A stretch of 64,000 bases of DNA from Stenocarpella maydis (lineage: Eukaryota > Ascomycota > Sordariomycetes > Diaporthales > Diaporthaceae), in the NCBI GenBank assembly GCA_002270565.1, contig NQMI01000095.1:62001-126000 (forward strand), given 5' to 3'. Both the position numbers and the translations under genes were made by a program. Shown here piece after piece: positions 56,451 through 64,000 of the stretch (positions are counted from its first letter, which is position 1; the number at the start of each line of letters is the position of its first letter). The notes below the pieces were generated by a model. The model did not search any database and was not told the DNA's origin. It saw nothing but the letters and a program-made list of their open reading frames with translations.

Positions 56451-59385
56451 CTTTGTGTGTTGTGTAAATGTGTGTGAGCTGCTTGCCGTGCGTTTGTCTG
56501 TTCGCCTGCTATGTATCAAGCGATCGGAACTTGGCGTTTGGAAGACGACGACGGAATGCGCGGGTGTCGTGGCTCAACCACAAGCGTCTATCTGAGTGGG
56601 AGAGGTTGAAGTTAGACTGAAGATGATCGACTGGAGAAACCAAACGAACGTCGGCTTGCTATCACACAACAGGGTTTTGAGAAAGTCCAAGGGAGAGTTG
56701 AAGGGAGATTGCGCGCCAAGAGTCGACGGCTTTATTGAGAGAATTAACTACAACTATGTATACTAGACAGTACGTATACACAGCCTGTTTCTTTTCCCCT
56801 GCCCCGGCGTGCCAGCACATTCGCCCTTTCCTTGCCTGGCTCGTCAGGGAAATGCAAGGGGAGGGATGGGATGGGATGAGAAGCAGAGTTTCCTGGTGGT
56901 CGGCTGTGCAGCGACGCAATGCGCTGATGATGAACCAACCTCGTTGGCTGCGAGGCCCCGGCTCCTTGCCACCTGGGCTAGTGTGCAGGCGGACGGGGTT
57001 GTCGCGAGATCGACATGAAACTATGCTGCGACGTCGCCTGACGAGACTTCCGGTAGCACGCGAGGGGGTTTGGTGGTGGTGGGCACGAGCACAAGCAGAT
57101 GTGTGTGACTGCTCCGATTCGGACGGTGCCAGTCCCCTTTCAGCCGCACAAGGATCTGTCTACCCATGATAAGCTTCACCTTTTATACACTACATTGTGC
57201 GTGATGTACAATACGGAGTAGAAATCGTCTGGACTTGTTACCGAGGCTGTGTGTGGGGGAGATGAGACACCGGGCCAACCCTGCAATGTTTGCTCCGCCC
57301 ACCGTCGGTCCGCCGGCGGGCACAAAAGGAAAGCCACGAACAAACCCAAGACCTTGACACTTGACCTGGCGTCATCGCGAACGAGACAACAAGGAAGAAA
57401 TGCCTTCACTGGACGCGAATAAAGCAAAAATATAACGCTGGTGAGACTGGGACTTGTAGTTGTGGGGTGGACGGTTTTGCGCTACTCCGGATGCTCGTCG
57501 CGGGCGGCCGCCGGCTGGAATACACCTCGAGACCGCTCACGTAAAAGACCCGGTTGTATCTCGATATCATCCCGTACATCATGATCGTACCTCTTTGGCC
57601 CACAAACTCTAAAAATTGGTCGAGCTCGTCAAATCTGCTAGATGAATTATGCATGGATTGTATTCCCGTCGGCCGGAGTTAGCCCTTGGAGCTGTGTTTA
57701 ACTCGGCCTAACTCGCCACTTATATGACCACACCCACTTCGGGGCTCGACCAAGGAAGGCCTTGAACGCCTTTTGCACGGATGTTTAGAAGTGGATGGCC
57801 CCAGCTAACGATTCACTGGGCATTGTGGCAGTCGGAAACATACATGCCTTGGCTTGGGCCAAACTTGCCAACTCGTTGAGCAGATCACTTGAATTGCGCT
57901 TGGCTAGAGTTGTGGATCCCTGGGTCTTGTATCTACACAAAGCCGGTTGCGTTTTAATCCGGGTATTATACGTCTTATTTTTTTTTAATTTTTTTTAAAA
58001 TTCTTTTTCTGAAGAGAGAGAGAGAGAGAGAGAGCTGGGTCCATAGGTACTAATATGATAGACTGCAGTTGATCCAACGATAAACGCGTATTGAATACCC
58101 AGCTAGTCTTTGTACTGATTTATAGCCTGATCTCACGACATTAGGGAGCTTTTTGGACTTCTAGAAGCCATATGGTCTGTGGCCCGAGGAGCTCTCAGCA
58201 CTGGGGTGGCCTTGAGGCAGATTTTGCTGCATGCATGGGTAGGCAGCTGAACCGTCGGTCCTCACACGAGGAAGGCATTGGATCGACCTGGCAGTTAGAA
58301 GGGATATTTGTGCATCCTGATACGTATGAGGTACAGTGCACTGTAAAATAGCAACGGCCAGCTGGCAAGTCCCTAAGCCTCTAGAGCTGAGAGCGCCTAT
58401 GCATGCGATTCTTGACAACATCTCAAGTGTGACATGCTTTTCCTTTCTTTGCTGGTACAATAGAGAGTAGATCAACCCACAGTTTTCGCTTCTCCATGGA
58501 GGAGTTAGAGTACTTACATGCTTACAGATACTGGAGATCTGTCACCTATAACTGACCTGAAAAACATTGTCTGCGAAGGACTTGACCCCTCATCTCCTCC
58601 GTAAACCCAGGGCACCGTAACATTAGACCAACTGGGCTGCTCAACTATTGCTAACCTCTGTTTACGAAAGCCGGACATAGTGAGGCACTAAGTTGGTCAG
58701 GTTCTACCAAAACTATACGGTCACGGGCGACAACCGCACAGACTCGTTGCAGCTTGTCTACGACGTGTTTGCAAGAGTAAACTGCGGCACCTCCTATGTC
58801 TTGTCATCGGTCGCGGTAATAATTAGCAAGCCAATAGAGCAAGGCAGCCCCGCAAAAGCAAATATAAATTTGAAGACTGATCAATGAGTCAGGTGTATCA
58901 ACAATACTACCTATATGCTACCAGCTGCTAACATGAGATCTCCACATGGCATGTAGTCGTTCATCCTCTCACTCAGATAAATACCGCGATGGCGGTGTGC
59001 TCGGCCAAGCTTGTAGAGACGTGGCCCAGAAAGCTAGATCGCGCCAGGGACTAACATTCAAACAAAAGTGATTATCCTTGGTCGAGCACTGCTAGATGAA
59101 TGCAGCCAAGACAAGTCACTTGCGATTCTTCCACGCGAACAGAAAATTAGCGTCAGTGCGGGCACTTGGTTTGCAGTCCCGTACAGGTGAAAGAGACTTG
59201 AAGCTGGTTTCGTTTTTAATCCGGTCAGAATTCCCTTTGAAAAAAAAGAAGAAGAAGAAGAACTTGAAGAGCTGCGGCGGTCCCTCATACAGTTGTAAAC
59301 GCTCAAAGACCCAGCGCCAGATAAGAAATATAAAACCGATAACAGTCAGTTCTAAAATACGATACACAGATTGCTAGTGGTCAGC
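56451..59385. other. gene-poor stretch, about 2.9 kb
   Basis: The first few hundred bases are the RCR gene promoter. The word TACGGAGTA is at 57212-57220. A T-rich tract (57977-58005) leads into an AG repeat (58013-58034). An open fragment at 58693-58887 (64 codons, no family recognised) may be coding debris. Another at 59096-59377 carries a Lys run from an A/G tract. No intact gene seen. Confidence 0.5.
58013..58034. repeat. (AG)11 microsatellite
   Basis: Eleven AG units directly after a T-rich tract; non-coding. Confidence 0.9.
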
Positions 59386-61290
59386 ACCTATCCGAATCGG
59401 CAAGCATTTGTCGACTCTGTAGTCGACTTTTTGAAAAGTAGTTATGGCCCGGATGGCATTAAACAGGGTACGCTTGTAGCCTTTCTGCACATAGTGTATT
59501 CGTGGCAGATTTACTGACTTCCCTGGAGATTGGTAGGATCTGGTAGCAGACTACCGTGGTGGAAAGCTGCAGTACACTGATAATTATGTCCGCTTGGTTC
59601 CCGAGCTCCGTGGAGCCTTCGACGCTGAAAATCCGGCATGGATCAACCTCATACTGGCACCTCCGGGGTTCGTAAGTTGAATGTATTTAGATATCTGGAA
59701 ATAAGTGCTATGATTCAAATTGATGTCTTACGATCACCACAGAATGTGGGATCACGACAAGATCTGGACAGGACCCTGGCTCAAAGGTCACATAGACATC
59801 TAGACCATGAGGGTCTTGATCTTCTCTGGCGCAATATCAAGCCAGAGAATGCTGTATTCCGCATGGCCTTTTATGGGCGCTTATCTAAAATGGCTGATCC
59901 CGACTGTTCGCTAACCTAACGAAGTATGCCAATTCTCGACTGGTGGTATACCACTCCCTGTTGCGACACCGTAGGTGCCCCTGGCATCCTAGTAGGTCAT
60001 GGCGAGGAATATAAGCCTGGAGGTCCAGACATATTATAACGCCGGAAGTACGGTTCAAATACGATGTCTTCAATGGAAACCAGTGGATCAACTACAATGC
60101 CCAATCCTAGTTCGATACCTAGGTAAAAAGGCGGACCAATGCCTCAGCGGAATAATAGTCCAGGCCCTGGATCAAGGGAATGCAACCCTCGATGCCTACG
60201 AGGGCCTGAGGGGTGATACCTCCTTGCTGCAATCCGAGGGTGGCGGACTCTGACGATGAAAAGGCTGTGCTGGCTGATCAGTTTGCTGCCTACACCAGCC
60301 AGAACTGCTTCATAACTCCGCGCTGCACTGATGGCTTGCCCAAACCACAGGGGTGTCGGACCAGATATACCATGGTGGATTCCAGTCTGTGCCAACGGTA
60401 CACACACCGACGCAGGCCCCTGGATACGATTACTTGGGGCAGTGTACCTAGCGAGGGGTGGTACAGGCACACCTGCTGCCCGAAGAACGCCATGCCTAGA
60501 GCTGTGCTTGGAATGGGGCTCCGGAACGCAGTGCCTTCGGTTGTGACGGCCAATTCGGGTCTTCGCAGTTCAGGTCGATCGACGATAGTACCCTGGACGC
60601 CAAGGGAGAGGGAGCTGCTACACAGGCAGGAGCGCCGTCTGCTGAGACTTGACGGCCATTGCGGCTGATTTCCACTGGAGTTCCATGCCATGGACCTTTA
60701 ACCCCTGGGAACAATGCTCGGTGCAACTCGGGTGCACGCTTGAGGCGTTCAGGCAGTACAAGCCCGACGGTCCCCAGTGGTGCTTAGAACCTACGTCTCC
60801 CCAGTCGATGGAAAAGTGAGCAGTCCCCAGCATAATAAAAGCGCTCTATTTTTGCCCGGAAGAGCAAGTCTTTTCAAACTGTCACTGGCTGACCTCCCGA
60901 AGACCGTGGAGTTGTTATTACAGATCCCGAGTCGGCATGTCTGCCGCAGCAGTGCGAGAAGGGCAGAATAAAGCTCTCCGACGATATAGAACCCCCTGTG
61001 TCCCCGTCGCTGAACCCAAGCCAGAGCCACCCACTGTCTTGTGACGGTGTGAGCATAGCCCCGCGCTTGGATGCATTTTCCTCTTTGTTGAGAAGTGTAA
61101 AGCAAGTATAACAAGAAATGGTCTATGGACCCCAAGAAGTTGTACGAAATATATTTCAACGATCTGTGGAAACCCGAGGTGGTTTGACAGTGCAGTGAAG
61201 AAGTTCCCAACAATCGACAAGGACGACATCAGGTCCGATACTGAGGCCGGCACCTGTAGGCTGAATGGAAAATGGATGCACCTACGCCCC
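59386..61290 (+). pseudogene. decayed family-18 (GH18) chitinase
   Basis: Coding debris in several frames on the + strand lies in the order expected for a fungal subgroup-C chitinase. Pieces: 59386-59466 (NRQAFVDSVVDFL, then YGPDGI, where the catalytic DxxDxDxE should follow but is lost); 59549-59679 (DNYVRLVPELRGAF, stop); 59744-59803 (MWDHDKIW, stop); 59809-59919 (LDLLWRN, AFYGR, ADPDC, stop); about 59927-59955 (CQFSTGGIP); about 60142-60215 (CLSGIIV, ALDQGNATLDAYEGL); and Cys-rich pieces from 60254 (NCFITPRCTDG, CCPKNAMP) on. Stops and frame changes separate pieces with no room for introns, and the active-site Glu is missing, so this is not a functional enzyme. Family members degrade chitin outside the cell. 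Open pieces near 61090-61290 and 61600-62270 may be the far C-terminal part, but I am unsure. Confidence 0.75.
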
Positions 61291-62889
61291 TGAGTGTGGC
61301 TTGGCCCTCATACAGAGGCTTCCTAGATTTAATAGCCCCCTTGGCTGATTACTCCCTGAGCACTAAGTATTAAGCTAATAATAAGACCTAGGAAGGTATA
61401 TATACCCTCCTAGGCTTACTTTAACCCCTCCCCTATATATACCGACTACTTGAATATTCGCTTCATAAAATAATACAACCTAGGATTAAACCCAAGAATA
61501 TTTTAAGATAGCTTAATAGCCATATAATACTTGAGAAAGAGTCTTCGGCCTTATGACCTATAGCTGTAGGGAAATAGATGTACTTGGGCTATTAAGGGTG
61601 GGTTTGGCTTCCTGAATTCAACAGCACGGACGCGGTCGTCTTCCTGATGCTTGATGGCCCTGGAGGATCGATTGAAAATTCCTCTGCCATGATACAGACG
61701 GTGATCCGGAGAGACGACAATATACCGAATGTGGAGCGAAGCCTGGTCAGACGCGCTGTCATCAGAGACACCACCCTGCGGCAACGGCCTGATCCCATGG
61801 ATATCATGGCCCCGATGGACCTTGTATACGCCGGCAACAGCGAGGTGGTCGACGAGAGCGGCCTCGAGAAACGATAGTGGGGCGTCATTGGTGCGTGGGT
61901 CAAGCCGACACGGCGCTTGATGTGTTTTGGGGAGATCCGTGGCAATATCACGCTGCACTGTGAGGCGTCGGCTGGCAAATATGAGGCCGGGGTCTACTGG
62001 CCGACTGACGAGGGATGCCAGCCAGCAGTAGTCCGTACCAGAGGCTTATTGGCTTGGACAGTAAGAGCGCTGTTCTCGCACTGGACACGACTGCTCCGAC
62101 CTTGGAGGCCGGCGTCCGGCTTTGATGCTGGGCTCGATACCATGGTGACAACAGAAGCCAGCATCGGGATCAAGCTCGGGTCATGTGATTGGGTTCAAGA
62201 TACAATAGATGAATTTGGGCCTGGTGGCTCCTTGGTCGTGCCACTGTCCCGGGATATACACGAGGGCGAGTAGCTCAGGCTTCAAGAGCCGGTGGGGGAT
62301 ATGAAATAGTGTATCCAAGCCGGAAGGGGAGGCGCGTGTTACACCCGTCCGGCCTGCGCACCGAGCCGGTCTCGAATGAACGAGCACGCTAACTCAGGCA
62401 GGCCCCATCGAGGGTCTCTTCTGAACCCCGCCCACTTACCGAAACGCGGGGCAGCGGTGGCCCTTGGTCTTGGCGCCGACCTGAGGACAGGCCTGGATGC
62501 TGGCCTCGATTTACCCGCCTCGACACTGCCGTAACCTCGTTGACCTGAGCCGGCGACGGGGCCGCGGCTAGGACGAGAGCTCCAGTCGCTAGCTGGCGCG
62601 CGATGAGACGTTGGCCGCGCCGGATTTATTTATGCTCTGGGGACCCCCAGTGCAGTGAAAAGGGGCGAGGTCTCCAACCGCACGACGACTTCATCTATTA
62701 CGAGCACATGACTCCGTGGCTGACATCAAGGGCCCACATCGTCCAGCCGGACCGCCTTTCTTGGCCCTAGAGCGAGCGCAGATCCTTCGAAGAAAAAAGC
62801 CCCAGACAGCCGGCCAGAGGCAGCAGGGAGGAGCAGACAGATCGCTCTGCACAGCATCCCAACAACAACAACCGCCACGTCTTGTCACA
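61291..62889. other. gene-poor stretch upstream of the aldehyde dehydrogenase gene
   Basis: The stretch 61320-61560 is strongly AT-rich, with a near-perfect palindrome at 61387-61414. Open pieces at 61647-61877 and 61917-62273 (+) may be debris related to the upstream chitinase relic. From 62280 to 62889 the DNA is GC-rich and should include the aldehyde dehydrogenase promoter and leader. Confidence 0.5.
61387..61414. repeat. 28-bp near-palindrome in AT-rich DNA
   Basis: CCTAGG at both ends encloses a core built on GGTATATATACC; the two halves differ at only one pair of positions. It could be part of an old transposon terminus or a RIP-worn repeat. There is no coding context. Confidence 0.7.
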
Positions 62890-64000
62890 ATGGCATCAAG
62901 TGACATGGCGGTTCGCTCCAAGGGGGCTACGGTGCCCTTCTTCATCAACGGCAAGGACGTCGTGTCGGAAAAGACCTTTGACGTCGTCAGCCCAGCAACA
63001 GGCAGCGCCGTCCACAGGTCCAGCAGCGCGACAGAGGCCGACGCCCAGGCGGCCGTGGACGCAGCCGCCAGGGCGCTGCCCGGGTGGCGGGCCATGGTCC
63101 CGACCAAGCGGCGCGAGTTCTTCCTCAAGGCGGCCGACATCCTGCAGAAGCGGTGGAGCGACCTGGCGGACGTCATGGTCGAGGAGACGGGCGTGGCGAG
63201 GCAGTGGGCCGACATCAACCTTGGCATCGCCAAGGACCTCATCCTGGACGTCGCCGGGAGGCTGGTCACCATCGAGGGCACCATCCCCACAACCCAGGAC
63301 CCCAACACGGGCGCCCTCGTCGTCAAGGAGCCGTTCGGTGTGATCCTGGCCATCGCGCCCTGGTAAGCAGTCCATCAATATCTGCCGACACGTTAGGAGC
63401 GTGTGCGAGCTCGCGGACATGGGGGCTGACTAGGCTCTCAGGAACGCCCCTTACATTCTGGGGGCCCGCGCCGTCGCCTCCCCCCTCGCGGCTGGCAACA
63501 CGGTGGTCTTCAAGGCCAGCGAGCTGAGCCCCAAGACCCACTGGGGCATCTGCTCTGTCTTCGCCGAGGCTGGCCTGCCGGCTGGTGTGCTCAACATGAT
63601 CATGCACGAGCCCGCCAACGCGGCCGCCATCACCAGCAAGCTGATTGCCAACGAGCACATCAAGAAGATCAACTTCACAGGTTCCACGCCGGTAGGCCGC
63701 ATCATCGGCAGGCTTGCCGGCGAGCAGCTCAAGCCTGTGCTCCTCGAGCTGGGCGGCAAGGCGCCCGCCATCGTCTGGGAGGACGCCGACTTGGATCTGG
63801 CCGCCGACCAGTGCGCGCTGGGCGCGTTCCTGAACTCTGGGCAGATCTGCATGTCCACCGAGCGGGTCATCGTGCACAAGGCAGTGAGGGACAAGTTCGA
63901 GGAGAAGTTCCTCGCCAGCATCAACAAGTTCTTCCCGGCCAGCGGCGACGCGCTCGTGCTCATCACTCAGCCAGCGGCTGAGAAGACCAAGAGGTTGCTC
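62890..64000 (+). CDS. aldehyde dehydrogenase (vanillin/salicylaldehyde dehydrogenase-like), 5' part
   Basis: Exon 1 is 62890-63362 and exon 2 starts at 63442 (79-bp intron, gtaagc...tctcag). 344 residues are visible before the window ends. The start ATG lies in a good context (CACAATGG). N-terminal ATVPFFINGKDV is typical of NAD(P)-dependent aldehyde dehydrogenases. The splice rebuilds APWNAPYILGARA. Further landmarks are NTVVFKASELSP (cofactor binding), INFTGSTPVGR, the catalytic base Glu in LLELGGKAP and the catalytic Cys in NSGQICMSTER. The enzyme oxidises an aldehyde to its acid in the cytosol; the sequence resembles the aromatic aldehyde (vanillin or salicylaldehyde) branch, but substrate is not proven. 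The remaining part, probably about 140 residues, lies beyond 64000. No aromatic-degradation neighbours are visible. Confidence 0.93.

Noticed and set aside
58693..58887. 64-codon fragment taken as the N-terminus of the chitinase relic
   Set aside because: It does not match a signal peptide, LysM, chitin-binding or GH18 start that I know; kept only as unidentified coding debris.
59096..59377. 93-codon frame with a Lys run
   Set aside because: The Lys run comes from an A/G tract; no family, and the next 20 bases already belong to the chitinase relic in another frame.
62716..62889. Upstream extension of the aldehyde dehydrogenase frame
   Set aside because: Begins without an ATG and is low-complexity; ATG 62890 has a good context and fits family length.

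Overview
The window reads as nuclear DNA of a filamentous ascomycete (Pezizomycotina, most likely a Sordariomycete). Genes are compact and protein-rich, and introns are short (about 50-240 bp) with GT..AG ends. The set includes fungus-typical families: an AYG1-like hydrolase, a sugar-porter transporter, a GUP1 acyltransferase, an RCR-family membrane protein, and a relic of a family-18 chitinase. No operons, CRISPR arrays, tRNA or rRNA genes were found. Species cannot be named from the sequence.

Layout: 1-1016, 3' end of an unrecognised gene (+). 1017-5518, gene-free. 5519-8929, EDEM-type GH47 mannosidase-like protein with a PA domain (+). 10388-11219, adenine phosphoribosyltransferase (-). 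11220-16052, gene-free with simple repeats. 16053-18168, multi-pass membrane protein (-). 19200-20671, peroxin PEX2 (-), with an apparent one-base frameshift near its N-terminus. 21294-22767, AYG1-like alpha/beta hydrolase (-). 23664-25462, sugar transporter (-), flanked by two diverged copies of a repeat and by AT-rich DNA. 28218-29014, small secreted Cys-rich protein with a predicted GPI anchor (-). 31370-33892, 840-residue fungal protein of unknown function (-). 38879-39988, small integral membrane protein resembling the FAR-17a/AIG1 family (+). 40567-42694, GUP1 MBOAT acyltransferase (-). 44461-45674, TFIIS (+). 46163-47545, membrane-anchored cysteine synthase 2-like enzyme (-). 48149-49926, NDUFAF7/MidA-type methyltransferase (+). 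50400-53969, alanyl-tRNA synthetase with two in-frame starts (-). 54240-55315, unknown protein with His and Gln runs (+). 55704-56450, RCR-type membrane protein (-). 56451-62889, gene-poor, with a broken GH18 chitinase. 62890-64000, 5' part of an aldehyde dehydrogenase (+), running off the window.

Most genes are housekeeping: ER quality control, purine salvage, peroxisome import, lipid/GPI remodelling, transcription elongation, cysteine synthesis, complex I assembly and translation. The 42.7-56.5 kb block is dense, with genes in divergent and convergent pairs. The accessory signals are confined to AT-rich or gene-poor stretches (about 23.2-28.2 kb and 57-62.9 kb). I did not find a convincing new multi-gene system. 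The most checkable oddities are the two-start AlaRS, the frameshifted PEX2, the decayed chitinase, the repeat pair around the transporter, and recurrent intergenic words (TACGGAGTA and TACCTAC/GTAGGTA).

Exon boundaries were worked out by hand from reading frame, GT/AG sites and family homology. All have consistent phase, but none is backed by transcript data.
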